From: Synchiropus splendidus | Taxonomy: Eukaryota; Chordata; Actinopteri; Syngnathiformes; Callionymidae | Reading direction: 5' to 3' | Assembly: GCF_027744825.2 (NCBI RefSeq) | Contig: NC_071342.1 | Location: forward strand, 9,815,501-9,879,500 | Length of the DNA: 64,000 nucleotides | Shown here: positions 50,126 through 63,125 of the stretch, in pieces | Numbering within the stretch: position 1 is the stretch's first letter | Layout of the letters: every line of letters starts with the position of its first letter | Made by a program: the position numbers and the translations under genes | Notes under the pieces: model-generated | What the model was told of the DNA's origin: nothing | Database searches by the model: none | The model's input: the letters and a program-made list of their open reading frames with translations, nothing else

Positions 50126-50335
50126 ATATGGTGCAGTGGTGGTGAGCGCTGAACTCCTTGGTTCATTTCCTCTGCCAAGCAAACTCCATCCCCTCAGTTG
50201 CCCCAGCAGCTGTGTGGCTTTTTTCTAGACTTCTGATACATACTGAAACATAATGTGGTTAACTGGTGACTCTCCACTGTCTGTGGTTTTGAGTGTGTTG
50301 GGTGTGACCCTGCCACGCACCCTACTTTTTTTTCA
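50126..50335 (+). repeat. degraded copy of abundant fish repeat
   Basis: ATGGTGCAGTGGTGGTGAGCGCTG opens it (first 20 bases ATGGTGCAGTGGTGGTGAGC), followed by CTTGGTTCATTTCC, GTGGTTAACTGGTGACTCTC and TGTGACCCTGCCACGCACC. The order matches the head-to-middle of the family seen reversed at 3590-3762. Confidence 0.55.
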
Positions 50336-51498
50336 CATCAGGTGTCTTTAAATCGTCACTTAAACTTCCAAACTAACCGTCTTCTAAATCCAAAACATCA
50401 CTGGCGACTTTCTGGAACAGCAGATGAGTTTTCTGAAGACTTCTCTTGACCAGAAGAAAGTGACTCCTGCTGGCCGTGACTTGTGGCTTACCCATGTTTG
50501 TGCGATGGAAATGTTGTGTGTGAGTGGTGGCAGAAGGGAGACCTGGTTAGTGTTCCCCACGCCAGAAAGGGATGTGAGTAATTACCAATTCTCCAAACAC
50601 AACTTTGGCCTATTTGAGCGTATTACACGCCTCTTATAGCCACTGCTGCTCGCTGTTGCTCTCTGGACCCAAACACACTGCTTTAATGGGACGACAAAAC
50701 ACTCATTTTTGTCTTTTAGAAACTTAACTCGTGTAGTGAAAGACCATCCAGGTTCATTACGTTCTACTCCTGAGAAGGATCGTATGAGTCAAAAGTGTAA
50801 TTTTATGGTTTTTGTTTTGAAGAATTCTTTCATGGTGTGGTGACTCCACTTGACAACACTTTTCTTCAAGCTTTTGCGTTCCTGATTTCCCATCGTGGCT
50901 GACTGAGATCTGCACAATTATGACCTCCTCACTTGCTGCACATGTCTCAGCACCTCGAGGTCGACATGAGGCGACAGATGCAGCCAGGAATGAGAGGAGT
51001 CGACTGGCTGATTGATAGTGGAGCCGCATGCTAACGTGTTGGTCCAGAGCGACGGGGAATGCGTGTCACATGAGGCAAAGGCCAAAAGGCAGCTCCTCGC
51101 CCGCCGCCCCGCCCACAAACCGACACCTGATCCGAGCGCACGGAGGGAGAATGAGAGGCTGATTAGTGAGAGAAGACCGCAGGGCTTCATTACGGGATCA
51201 CAACAAACAATCACACACTGAACACACAGCGTTCACTCTGAAGACTGTCGCAAAAAAAATGTGCTGTTTTTTTTAAACAATTAAACCAAAGTCTTCAGGG
51301 GACCTCCGTGTCAAGAACCTGAAATGTTCAGTAGTATTTTACTAAAAAGAGATACAACTTTAAGCAGTAAATTATCCCAAAAATACATGACAAAAAAAAG
51401 AAAGACACAATGAATATTTAAGAACCAGACAGAATGGCTCTTAAAGCATCCAGGTAGCAGTCTGCTCAGACAAAGGCCTGGTGTTTTGTTGCACTGAC

Positions 51499-51519
51499 TC
51501 ACACACACACACACACACA
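51499..51519. repeat. (AC)10 microsatellite
   Basis: A short uninterrupted CA tract. Confidence 0.9.
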
Positions 51520-51599
51520 GTGTAACCTGTTGGGCAGTCCCCAAGCCAAGGTTATGTCTCACACACCACTTAACTCTCATTATGAGCCAGACGCTCAGT

Positions 51600-52440
51600 C
51601 ATACATGAGTGACAGTCACGCAGAACCCTCTCTTGATGTTTTATCAAATAACTTTAACCTCTCATTTTAATGCAATTGTGCGACATGACACACATCTACT
51701 GCATTGCTGTGCAAATATTAATATGTCTCTTTGATAAGACTGATAAAGATGAACTCTGCTGAAATGACTTTTAGTTCAAATACCCAATATTTAGTACACT
51801 GTATTCAAAACTTTATAAAATAGAATAACATTTTTTTGAGTGAAAAGAGAAAAAACAACTTTATAGGCTGTAATATAAGGCAGCAAAGATATATTTTTCT
51901 CAATTGTTCCCTTTAATAAACTATGAATGTGTCTTTGTGATGAAGAAAATTGAGATTTTTTTTTTTATCAATGACATCTGTAACAGAATATACTAAATTT
52001 CATGAAAAATGCAGCTTTTGTAACAACAAACTAATAATAGTAGAGCAGTTTTTGTGTTTAAAAATTATACACACTTAAATACTGTATGGTTACTTACACA
52101 ACTGTCAATATTTTCTCACTTTTACAGCCCTAATATTTACATACTTTTGAATACTCTGGTGAATGTGTATGTAAAAATGACACAGGAGCCCTGTTCAAAA
52201 CAGAAAAAATAATTTCTGTAATTGTGACAAAAAAACAATAGTGTCCATCAAGATATTCAAACAATAATTGAAATTGTTTGCAATTGTAGCCTCATGTTTT
52301 TGCCACCACTGTAGGAACTTAAAAACCAGTTGCAAATGTTCGACCCTTTCTATTCCCTTGTTCAAGGACGTGGCAAGTGAAAGGGCAGATCAGGGCTGTT
52401 TAGTGCTTTTAATGTGTGTCACAGTGTTGTAGTTGTAGCT
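51600..52440. other. AT-rich intergenic stretch, nothing recognised
   Basis: Many A/T runs, no ORF of note and no element ends. Confidence 0.6.
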
Positions 52441-52589
52441 GATGTTCCATGACATGTATGACATGTTTTGCCTTTGCAGAAAAGATCAATAAAATCCCTC
52501 TGATGTTGGAACATACTTTTGACCTGATGGATGAAGATGACTGGAATTGTTCGGCTGACGTTGACCTTCTGGACCCTTGTTTCATATCA

Positions 52590-52815
52590 GAAATCAAGCC
52601 AATATGTCCAATTATGAGACGTAATGGCGCTGCGTGACGGCGCGGGGAATATTTTCATCCCGCCATCGGCAGCATGCTAATTACCCCGCTGACGAACAGC
52701 AGCCCGAATGTATTAAAGGTTACTAACACGCTCATTACTTGTCAACGATGTCCAGAGCCGATGTCAGCAGCATGATTAATGACTCGCACTTCAAAAATAT
52801 TGTTTTAACATGATT
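52590..52815. promoter_or_regulatory. candidate conserved non-coding element rich in ATTA cores
   Basis: Includes CCAATTATGAG, GCATGCTAATTACCCCGC (52673-52690), CGCTCATTACTTGTC and GCATGATTAATGACTCGC, separated by GC-rich sequence and free of repeats. Two GCAGCATG-containing segments lie about 100 bp apart, each followed by an ATTA core. This pattern fits homeodomain-bound enhancers such as those around SIX genes. Confidence 0.3.
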
Positions 52816-54649
52816 TCTAATAGAAGGACTTGAACTGCCAGCAGCGCACGTCAGGGACCGCGGACGGAATACACAGAGCACTGACACGCAGAAGAGTGAG
52901 GAGTGTGGCGCTCGCGGTTGGCTCATTCTTCTACACCGTCAGGAGCTGCTTACTATCACACGGGGATCCAAGAAGCTGTGTGTGGGAACAAACAGGAACT
53001 ATTCTAATGTGCTGAACGGGTCATGGACTCCAGAAAACATCAGCTGCAACTAGCCATTATTATTCGTTTCTCACTGTCTGAGCCATTGCTTTCATTGTTT
53101 CCATTCCATTAGATGGACTGTTTTCTTCAGCCTCAGGTGCTGGTTCTTTTGCGGATCCATCCACTTGATGGATGTCGGTTGGTGGGTCCAAGGCTGGTTC
53201 CTCCATGTATCAGCTCCCCTTTCAACTATTCTAATGTTGGCTACAGCTTTCCCGTCCTCTGCACGGTCAAGTTTGATCCGCCAGGACTGGCACTCGGTCA
53301 AATGGGGCCGATCTGAAGACCTCACCAAACCATCCAATCGGTAGCGATGGGCAGTATGTACAAAACAACTTTATCGATGCAAACATGTGCTTACTGGGAA
53401 TCCTTCTTTCATTGGAAATAGTTCCCCGATCCCTGTCACGAGCAGGTTCAGCACGTCGCTCCTGCCCCTGGGTGAAGGATAGGCTGATCCACTCAGCGCA
53501 GCCCAGGAGATCTAAGGGCATCACAGACCTGCTATTGCTATTGTCTGGGTCAATATCGGAATTAACCAGACAAATCGGTCCACCAACTGAGAACGGCAAC
53601 CATCAATATTTTTTTGGGGGTGTTGACTCTGTCAAGGGTCAAAGGTTCAATATGTGAACTCAAATGAGCCAGACTCCGATCCGATCTTTGATCTTGAATC
53701 TTGTCCTGAACTTCTCTGGAAACCTGGGTTTGAATTGCAGATGAATTATCCCACAGATGTGATGTGCTACTTGGTTTGTTGCTTCTCACATGGTTTGGTG
53801 GGTGTGTTCTGAGGGTGGCTCTGTCGTTGATCCATCTCTGGGTTGATTATTTCACTTGTCCTTTCGTTGGTTTCCTGCTCAGTTGCTTCTTTGGTTTGGT
53901 TGACAGTTTCACTAATAGTTCTTGTTGCTCAGTTTGTTCTTTATTTGTAAGCTGAGTCATTGCTGAGTAGAGCTGGGTTGATGTTCTTTTATTACAGTAT
54001 TTAGACCTACTATAGATCTCCTACTTCACAGGTGGAACCTTGGAAACACAAGAATACTTGTAGAACACACTACAATTTACAACTATTATGCACGATAAAT
54101 TTGCTCCTAGAAAATGTTATGCTCCACCAAAACATTTACCCTGTACTCTAGTCATCGTGGAGTAGAAAAGAGGGATCCAAGCGTCGTAACTTACTTTTTG
54201 GACAAACGTTCCAAAAAGGTTGCAGCTGTCATGAACACTGTAAAAGTATCATCGTCTCAGTTTCATCTGCTGTGAATTAGCCTCAACAGAGTCTCAAGGC
54301 TGAGTCAAACCCAAACTGGGCCGCCGGTGGATTCTGCGCTCATATTTGTCAGACAATGCTGTCTGGGCACCTGAAGTTGATGAGTGTGTGACGGGGTGTT
54401 CCTGGTGAGTGCCGGGTGTTAGAGGCGTTGGCTACGGGGCTCAGCGGGGACGGCAGCATGGAGTCTTAATTCAATTTAAAGCTCTGTTTGGACAGGAGTG
54501 AAGAGTTAGCCAGCCGGTGTGAAGGCTCAGCGGTCGGCTCACTACAGATCAGAAACACACATGACGGACGCTTGATTCAAACACACACACGTGTGTGAAT
54601 GCCTCACAGAACCAGAGGGAAATAATCCGTCTTACTATTGTCCCGCTCA

Positions 54650-54770
54650 AGACTGCGCTCCTGAAATCCTTTTACTGTAATGAAGTTTTACCTTTCTAAT
54701 GTTATCAGTTTTGGTCTCATAACAAAGCTGCAATTTAATACGCCCTAATCTAATGCGGGACACAAAATCA
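54650..54770. promoter_or_regulatory. candidate conserved non-coding element
   Basis: A repeat-free AT-rich block with TTTACTGTAATGAAG, CTTTCTAATGTTATC, CAATTTAATACGCCCTAATC and a CATAACAAAG SOX-like site. The call rests on composition only. Confidence 0.2.
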
Positions 54771-55674
54771 CTCAGTTAATAAATGTCTTTACGAATCACC
54801 GCCATGAAACGTTTCCAATAAAACATAATAAAATAGTTACATTAATGAACTTTACAGGGAAACTCATTTTTCAAGCACTTGTCTTGCAGTGTGTGCCGCA
54901 GTCTTGCTGGTGCTCGTGCAACGCCGGACTCCCCGGGGACGCAAAGCAATATGTCTGATATTTGCATAAAGCTGAGAAAGAAATGAATTCTGTTTATTAT
55001 TATAATAGTTTTCCCACAAGGGAGCAGTAAGTAGAACGTGCACTGTTTGCCAAATGGATCACAAAGGCACAATAATGAGGTGTTGAATTACACTGGTGGC
55101 TGGTGACAGTTCTCTGAAGGGGGGGGGGGCCTTTACAGTGGGGCAGGAAATGAAGATAGGAAATAGTGGAGATGATCGAAATGTTAAAGGCCTGGTTCCC
55201 TGCGTGAAGGTCTGTAGTGTCCCTGTGCAACAGCCCTTTCCCAGGTGCTCCTTAAACAAACCCAAACAAGCTCACAGGCAATGTGGCGTGGAAAGTGGAA
55301 AGGGATTTTCCTGACAGGGACTTGTGACTGTAAGGGCTTAAGTTAAGTGATTTTTTAAATGTCTTCTTTCATTATAACCTTTGGAGTATCAAGCTGCACT
55401 GTTACTTACTCTAGTACACAGCGCTCCACTGTATGATAACCAGGCATTTATCATTTGTGTTAAGATCAACTCCATTAAAACATGGCTAAACCCTGTCCTG
55501 AACCCCTCCTTTTTTTAAGCCATGCACGGCGCAGGGGGTCGGGATATGCCGAGGACGGGAAATTATGATTCAGTTAAAAACGTAATATGCCAACAAGCAA
55601 CACAGAGAGCTGTCGCTCTGGGATCAACTTGACAACATTTGATCTGATTGTCACCCTGGTCATGGACTGCTTGT

Positions 55675-55774
55675 CCCTCTTCCCTCTGGCAGGAGGCTGC
55701 GGTCCATCCAGACCAGAACATCCCCTCACAGGAAGAGATTCTTCCCCTCGTCCGTCAAACTGTTGAATTCGTGA
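55675..55774 (+). mobile_element. LINE ORF2 C-terminal fragment with TTTTA tail
   Basis: In one frame the sequence reads PSGRRLRSIQTRTSPHRKR then FFPSSVKLLNS and a TGA stop at 55772-55774. This is the recognisable C-terminus (PSGRR.R..........F.P.AI.LLN) of fish non-LTR retrotransposon pol ORFs of the L2/CR1/L1-like type. It is followed within 15 bp by a (TTTTA)n run. The 5' part is lost. Confidence 0.72.
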
Positions 55775-55785
55775 TCAGCCTTAGT

Positions 55786-55805
55786 TATTTTATTTTATTT
55801 TATTG
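55786..55805. repeat. (TTTTA)n tail
   Basis: Imperfect pentanucleotide repeats just downstream of the LINE stop codon. Confidence 0.8.
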
Positions 55806-55809
55806 ACAG

Positions 55810-58800
55810 CACTTTATGCCGAAGCACTTTCCTAGTGGGATCCCCACTGACCATGGCAGGTGGTAGTTCTGCCACAAAGCTATAGAGACGATTGGATACC
55901 ATTCATTTTTCTTCACTGCATCCAACCCCAACATTTTTGTGAATAAAGGGCCAGTGTTCTGTGGTACGATATCGCAGCTCCTGGCTTCATGAGGCAGCGA
56001 TATCTGCTCAGTTTTGCACTTGCGTCTCCAACAACTGGCAGCTGTTTTAATTTGCCTTTGGAATCATAATAAATCACCCCCAATCCATGGTTTGTCTCCT
56101 TGCAAAACATTCCGCAGTGTGCAATCTTTCAAGTTATATTTGCAAGGTTGAAGATGGAGAAACCTAAAGGAAGAAATAAAATGATTCCCGACTCCTTGGA
56201 GGAGGATACACTGACGCTGAGGAATCTCTATTTCACATCTTTTCTTCCCATCCTCTGGTTTCCTGCCATTGATCAGAACAATCCACTCTCCCACTGATGG
56301 AAAGAGGGAAATCTGATCGTCCAAAGAAGGACAGTGGTGGTGGGTGGTAGCGTGGTAGGGGGGTGATTGGGGAAGGAGAGTGGAAGGGTAAAAGCTCCAA
56401 GCCCATCTGCAGCCTCTTCTGTCTACCAGCGGAGAATCCTGCAGAGAGCCACATCACAAATCGAGGATCTGTTTCTGCCATAATTTAATTTCTTCTCTCC
56501 TCATGGCTTCACTGTAAAAAGAAAAGACCACTTGTGTGAGAGCGTGTGTGAGGGAGACGACAGTGAAAAGGAGAGAGGCATCATGAAGCAAGGTGTCAGA
56601 GGTCGATCACGTCTCTGTCTCCTCGTCTATTGCATCACCTGAGACGTCTGACAAATATAACACACACTTTTTGATTTAACGTTCCCGTCACTCGCGCTCG
56701 CCAGGGCGGGTCATCACCCCATGCATCTGTTCCTGATTGGCCCTTCAACGTCTCCTCTCTGTGTCCTCACGAACAGAAAAAATGAAATTGTGTTTGCGTT
56801 TTTTTTCTGAAGTAAATGTGAAACAGCAGCAACAGTAGACTTTGTTTGTGGGTCACACGGACTTCACAACACAGCAGGGGTGGGTGGGACCAGGGGGCGC
56901 TGCAGAGCTGTGAATGCAATTTCTGTTTCACTTTGTAGCAATTTCTTTATACACAACACAAGAAGGTGAAGGTCTGTCCACTGGATACCAGAGGACCCCA
57001 AGCTGGGGGTCTGAAATCCTCACCAGAAACCTCCTCGAATCGATTCCCCAGGTTTTTCCAGGTAATTATTTTTCCTATGAAAATCCTTTTTTCCTGGCTC
57101 CCTTTCTAAAGCTAGAAGTGCCAGCTGAATCCCTGTGTCACCAAGGCCAAATCCCACATGGAGACGAGTCCTCTCCTGCTTGGGATAATCAGAGGCTCCT
57201 CGCCACACTTGGGATCAAGCATTCCGGACTTTTTCCTGGAGCACAACCAGCAGTTGTAGCTAGGGACTGGGACAAATATACTCTCCTGGAGGTCTCTGCA
57301 CTTTTGGGAGCAACTCCATAGCACAAGGTGTGGAAACCCCTGACCCTCAGGACCATGATCCAACCCACTGTGGGGTTCCCATCTGCAAGTCCACCAGAAA
57401 CTAGATTTCCTATTGTTGAAAATGAATATATTGAACGAATAAATGAATAGAGTTACCATAAAAATACAAAATAAACATGCACAATACAATCCAAAAACAA
57501 TCCTGCCACTAGCGCAACAAATTGTTCAAAATAAGAGTAAAGTGTTCAAAGGTCACCTGACATACTCCCATAAGTATATTGGGGCGGTTTAATCACAATG
57601 ATTTATCAGCGGTAAAAGAGCGTAATCTGAGAATTGCTGGCTTTTCATTTCTGCCTTGCTCTGGAGGAGGCATATCGCTGAAGTGGTGATCTTGTTACAC
57701 TTTCAAATAAAGCTGCTTCAGTTCGCTCTGCAACACACTCCGGGTATCGGGTCTAAATCACTTCAGAACTAGTTTGACATTTTGCCCCTGAAATACTTGA
57801 GGTTCATTGGAAGAAGCTATTGACCCCAGACACAAAGTGACTATGAGCTTATGACATTTTTTGGCAAAGGAAAGGAACAATGGTGGGACAAGTCCTTATA
57901 TTTAGTGGTTTATTTTATGTATTTATTGACATATATTTTTGACAGGTCTGCTCCTGTGCCAGTCTTCCCTCCTCTCGCCCCCTCATTACCCTTCACTGTT
58001 ACAGATTCCTTTCTGGTCTGAAACACACAACAACACCAGATAGATCTCGGATCAGTACTGCAACCCAGTCAGCCCACACTGTCTGGTCCCTGATCCACTG
58101 GAGGCCATCTTCTTCTTCTGCTTCTCTTCTCCACGAGTCCCTCATGTCCTCTTCATCTCTTCCATGAGCACCATTTGGTTGCCCTCCTCGGGACCTGGTA
58201 CCATCCATCCATGTCCCCTGTTTCTCCATGCCAGCATTGATGGGGTTAAATTAAGAACCTTCTTCCGTCAGTTTTGAGCGATAAGAGAAGCTCTCCGTCC
58301 GTCTGTAAACGCTCGGCTGGACGCCGTGGCCAAACAAACTCAAGTGGCTGCCGCTGAAAGAGTCACTTTTGGTTTATGCTAACACAGGGCTTCAAGACGA
58401 CTCGGACGATCAACCAAACATGCCTTGTTTCTAAAGTGCACTTCTCTGATGACAAATGACAAAGAGGTAAACTTCTGCTGTCAGCTGTGTTTCTGTGATG
58501 AAGACATAAATCAATCACACGTATATTTCGCTTCCCGCGTGTGCGTCACTGGAACTGATTATTTACAACTGAACGCAGCCTCAAGCTGGTTGTTGTCACG
58601 TAGCAGTTGATTCTCCCAAACACATTCAGACGCCTTGAAACAGCTATTAATGGGGAGTCGTTGGTGACTCATTGGAAATTTGAACCCAAAACTTAGCTCT
58701 AGATAAGTGAGGACCTGCGTGTTTTTAGCTGTGTTTGGCATTTTAAAGATGCATAATGTAATAATAGTTGTATATGCAATAACAAAAATCAAATAAAAAT

Positions 58801-58970
58801 ATCTCATGCTCCAATATACATCCATATAATGAGCAGGATATGATGCATGCATGATATAACAAATAAAAAAAAAGGTAACCATATTGTTATGCATAACTTA
58901 AAAACTAAATTCTCAAAATATACAGACATTTTGAGAATTAAAAGTGAATAAATGCATAAATAATAATTAC
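55810..58970. other. intergenic, no secure gene
   Basis: Region 56914-57489 is open on both strands over long overlapping stretches (135 codons plus, 125 codons minus) without a recognisable protein. The rest has only short ORFs. AT-rich near 57400-57500 and 58740-58990. Confidence 0.5.
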
Positions 58971-58977
58971 ATAAATC

Positions 58978-59004
58978 TATTTTATTTTATTTTATTTTAT
59001 TTTA
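58978..59004. repeat. (TTTTA)5 simple repeat
   Basis: Five TTTTA-type units in an AT-rich region. Confidence 0.9.
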
Positions 59005-59689
59005 ACTGAGTGGCATTTTTGTGGCAAAGTGGCTTAGCTTCACTGCTGACACCAGTCATAAGAGTCCCGGGAGATGTTAGCATTTTATCGCCAATAGGTA
59101 AATAATCCCAAATGTTAAGGACTACACCGAGAGAAATGATGTGTGATAAAAAGAGATAGTGTGAGGATCCACTGCTTTAGAAATAAACCACCATCTATTT
59201 AACGATCACATTTGTGTTGCAGGAGCAGGAAAGTGCTTTCTGCTCATGAGTTGTGGGTCTCTAAATACGAATGTGTGAAGGTATTTTTTTCAACAGTGGA
59301 GACATCAGTGAACCATTTAAACCTTACAGCTCAAATCACTCCATTTGAGCACTTAAAAACTGTCTTGTGCTGCGGGTCAACACAGAATTTACAGTCCAGT
59401 CATTATAAAGGGAACAGATAATAGTCATTACTACCTGCCACTTGTACAAGAGATATAGTTTTTTGGCAGGTGACCCGGATTATGTTGAACATTTTGGCCC
59501 AATGCCTGAGTAAAAACAATATTCTGCTTATTGACAGTGGGACGGAGTCGCCGGAGCCGTCTCTCAGCTTCTCACCTTTTAGGAACACATTTTAATAAAC
59601 GCTAAATCTCTAAAGTGGCAGGCAAATTAAGCGACAGTCTGTTGTTTATGAGGCGCCATTAAAAAAAAAAAACCAAGTCACACACAGTT

Positions 59690-59890
59690 GCCTGAGGTGA
59701 ATCCTCCTCTGCTCAGCCATTAGAAGCACATAATGAATTTACTCTCCGTCGCCCAGGCAGTTTTTAATAAGTGGCAAATTCCCTCCTGCCAAATCTTATT
59801 GCCAGCAGTGTCCGCCGCAGCGCGGAGACCACCAATGATCCCCTAATGACATCAAACTGACTCGCTAACTCTTATCAGCTTAAAAACAGC
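59690..59890. promoter_or_regulatory. candidate conserved non-coding element
   Basis: A repeat-free block holding CAGCCATTAGAAGC, CACATAATGAATTTAC, CCCTAATGACATC, a CTTATCAG GATA-type site and GC-rich stretches. It lies in the middle of the gene-poor right end. Inferred from composition only. Confidence 0.28.
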
Positions 59891-60059
59891 CCCTCCTCAC
59901 ACACACGCGCCCAATTTCATTCAAGCTCTCTGTTGAGATACATTCATTGTAGAGCTATTCACATGCCAACTTTGAAAACATGCTGGACATATTCACATGT
60001 CAGAAGACATAAAGTAGATTTATTCAAGCTAATATTCCTGGAATTAAACCTTTAACCTC

Positions 60060-60290
60060 TGGGCCGGTTTATTAACCCAGTGTATAAAAGGATCACAGTG
60101 TGCTAAAAGCTCCAGCGCCGCTCACCAGTGGAAAAGGCGGTGTTCTGCTGAGTAAATAAATGATTTAATGCAGCCAAAGGTTTTCCCTTAATTCATCCGC
60201 AGAAACTTCACCCTCGAAGAAAAACCCGGGGTAATGCGAAGGAAATTAAATGATTTCATTTTCCGTGCTTTAGAGAAAAAAAATAATAAC
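60060..60290. promoter_or_regulatory. candidate conserved non-coding element
   Basis: Contains AAATGATTTAATGCAGCC, CCCTTAATTCATCC and GAAATTAAATGATTTCATTT with no repeats, immediately before a CA microsatellite. Low-certainty call from motif density. Confidence 0.22.
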
Positions 60291-60354
60291 AGCAGCTGTC
60301 GTTCTTGCGGGAGTTAATAAATGTCATGGTGAGGAAATCAAGTTTATGCTCAGG

Positions 60355-60380
60355 ACACACACACACACACACACACACAC
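60355..60380. repeat. (AC)13 microsatellite
   Basis: An uninterrupted CA tract of 13 units. Confidence 0.95.
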
Positions 60381-60499
60381 GGAGTAAGATGGTGGACCGC
60401 AGTCGAGAGAATACTGCGTCTACTGTGCACTTATTTGGGTTCACACAGCCACAATCCATGCTGCTGTCTCTTAAACAAGCTCCCTAATAATTATCTTTT

Positions 60500-62930
60500 C
60501 CCTTTATTTTTCTTTCCACTGTGCCAATATGGATTTGTACGAGATAAATACAACTATTTACAGGTTAAATGATTTAAATAACATCAATTTTAAATTGTAT
60601 GAGCCAAATAATTATTCCACCAGGATTAAAAATATATATTTTTCATCGTATTTTTTCCCTTCTTTTATTATTTATTTTTAAATGCCAGCAAAACATAAAT
60701 GGGAAATATACATGGCAATGTGTTTAAAATGTAAATATATATATCCACTTTATTTATGTTTGTTTTTCTATATTTAGTTGTAACCTTTATCATTTCCAAA
60801 TTTTGCCGCCGCGCCAATATTTCCTTAAATTCTGATCTCATTATGATGAGTGCAGCGGTCTGAAAATTTCCCTCACTGTTTGGTCGAGCTGGCAGGTGAC
60901 CAATTCAGTGATTGGTGCTGCAGTGTCACAGGACGTGTGTCGCAGGGTGGAATCCAGCAACTCTTGGATGCTTTCTGTGTGTGTTTTCCTTGTGCTTCCG
61001 TTGGTGTTTCTCCCCACTTTTGAAAAATATCGAGCTTGTGTGAACGGCCTCTCTTTACTGAACCCACTGGTAACCTGGATTATTTTTCATTAAATGTCTA
61101 AATCTGGGCTATTTTATTTTCAACTTCTGCTTTATTTTAATATTTATTTTACTTGTCCATCCCCAGATACCTCACCAATACAGCAACACGTCTCGATGAG
61201 TCATCGACCAGTTATAATCTACAGCGGACCCCAGCCTCAGCTTTCAGCGCCACATCACTCCGACCCCTGTGTCCCTTAATGCAGCGCTAATGTAGTGAAT
61301 GGGGGGATTGTTTTTATTAGCTTTCCTCCCACTGTTTAGATAATCTCTCGATCTGGTAAAGCCCTTCGTTGACGGCCCCCCTCGTCAGGTTGAGGCCCTA
61401 CAGGTGTCCAAACACCAACTAATGGAGCCACGTACAGAAGGACACACTCCAGCCAGGCATTGTCTCACCGAATATGACAGTGGGGTTCGTCTTGTCGTCG
61501 AGTTAGCATATGAAAAGGCCGCAGAGGGAGAGGAACACGAGGTGGGAAATGTTGTCACAAACCTGAAGGTGACATGATCGAGATCGACATCATCGAAGTG
61601 GACTGACATCGACGACGGTGTTGCTCCTCGCTGTCCACACGCTGGGAACCTCAGCTCTGTCAGAGACAGACAACAAAGGGAGACCATACTAACATGAGAT
61701 GGAGGTCAAGTGGATCGCATGGAATATGTCAAATGATACGCAACAATGACAGCAACTCCAGAAGAAAAATATGGGTGGATACTGAATATTAAGAAGAAAA
61801 ATAATCGAAATTAATTGAGTTAAAACATAAACATGCAGCCTGTTGTCCTTCCACAGTGTCTGTTTTTCCATGTTTTTTCTGATCATGTCTCTCTGTTATT
61901 TTCCTCCATTCCATCATTTTTGAGGTCAGATAAATGTTCAATCAAATCATCACCACTTTGACCTGGAGATTTAAGCACTCAGACGTTAATAAATGATATA
62001 GTGAAGCATCCAAGTGGTAGTGTATTCATGTTGAACCTTAAATGGCTGTTAAGTGTCCTTTCAGATTTCACACAACTGTGTGTGAGGAAGCGAACTGCTG
62101 GAGCTAATGCATGCGACTGTGTTGACGCAACAGAATGAAGAGAGGCTGTAAAGCAAGATGGCTCTGTCTGTTGAAGAGTATCACGTTGCAGATGAACAAT
62201 GATGGCAAACATGTAAATAACATGGATGTCTTGGAATTTTGACTCACTCTGTTGCACGATTCATTCCTCATGGAAACCTTATCCGGAAGGAAAAAAATCA
62301 GTCCTTGTTTCTGGATTATCAATTTTGAACACCGCAGATTTTATTTAGTAATTTCTCCTTGTCACCACCTGCACCAATATTTCCAAATTTTGTTTGATGT
62401 TTTTGAGGTTTTAAATCTTTAGGATTAACTATAGTTTCTTGTCTGTAATATTGTGGCATATTATAAATCCATATGAAGTAGTTGCTCCTCTTTAAATCAC
62501 ACTTTGAAACTGCGGTGTCCATCCGGTGTGATTTTGGGTGTCGAGAGCGCCAGTGTTAAAGTGCAGTGTGGAGCACAGACCCATATCATTAAACATAAAC
62601 TGTGATGGGCTCCAGAGTGGGGAAAGTCCCCGGTGGTTTCACTGACGGTAGATAAGTCACGGATCGGCCTGAGGAGCGGCGAGGTCTTAATGCAGACGGC
62701 CGTAAACACAGCGGGCCGTGGCTAATCCCCAGAGCCTTCTCTGTCTATTCCACGTCGCACGAGCGTGATGGATCCCCTGAACTCCGACCTCTTGATGAGG
62801 GATGGGGTTCAGAAGGGAAATGTACCCAGAGGGGAGCGCGGCCGTCCTGTTCGGGGAGTGAAGTGGACTCTTGCTACATCATCCACGCTTTTGTAATGTC
62901 ATATAAATAATGGCCAGGGAGGAGGGTGGG
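60500..62930. other. intergenic, no gene seen
   Basis: AT-rich from 60500 to 60800, otherwise unremarkable with short unrelated ORFs on both strands. Confidence 0.55.
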
Positions 62931-62939
62931 ATGATGGAG

Positions 62940-63125
62940 GGATAGGGGGTGTGTATGGGTATACTTGGACCGCTATCCTCGTGGGGACGAAAAAGGAGTC
63001 TGAGCCTCGATTTGAGGGTGAAAACGTTAAAATAACTGGATCATTACAATAAGGTTTAAGTTTGGTGCAGAGTCGGGGAAAGGTCAGCCATTTGTTCTGG
63101 ATGGTTAGGTGTCGGGGGTAGGGGG
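62940..63125 (+). repeat. member of the CTTTGTGGGGAC repeat family
   Basis: CCTCGTGGGGACGAAAAAGG, then AACTGGATCATTACAATAAG, GGTTTAAGTTTGG and CCATTTGTTCTGGATGGTTA parallel the copy at 33618-33812 in the same order. Confidence 0.6.

Noticed and set aside
53092..53657. Overlapping ORFs on both strands around 53.1-53.66 kb
   Set aside because: No recognisable protein content and no consistent frame; treated as chance.
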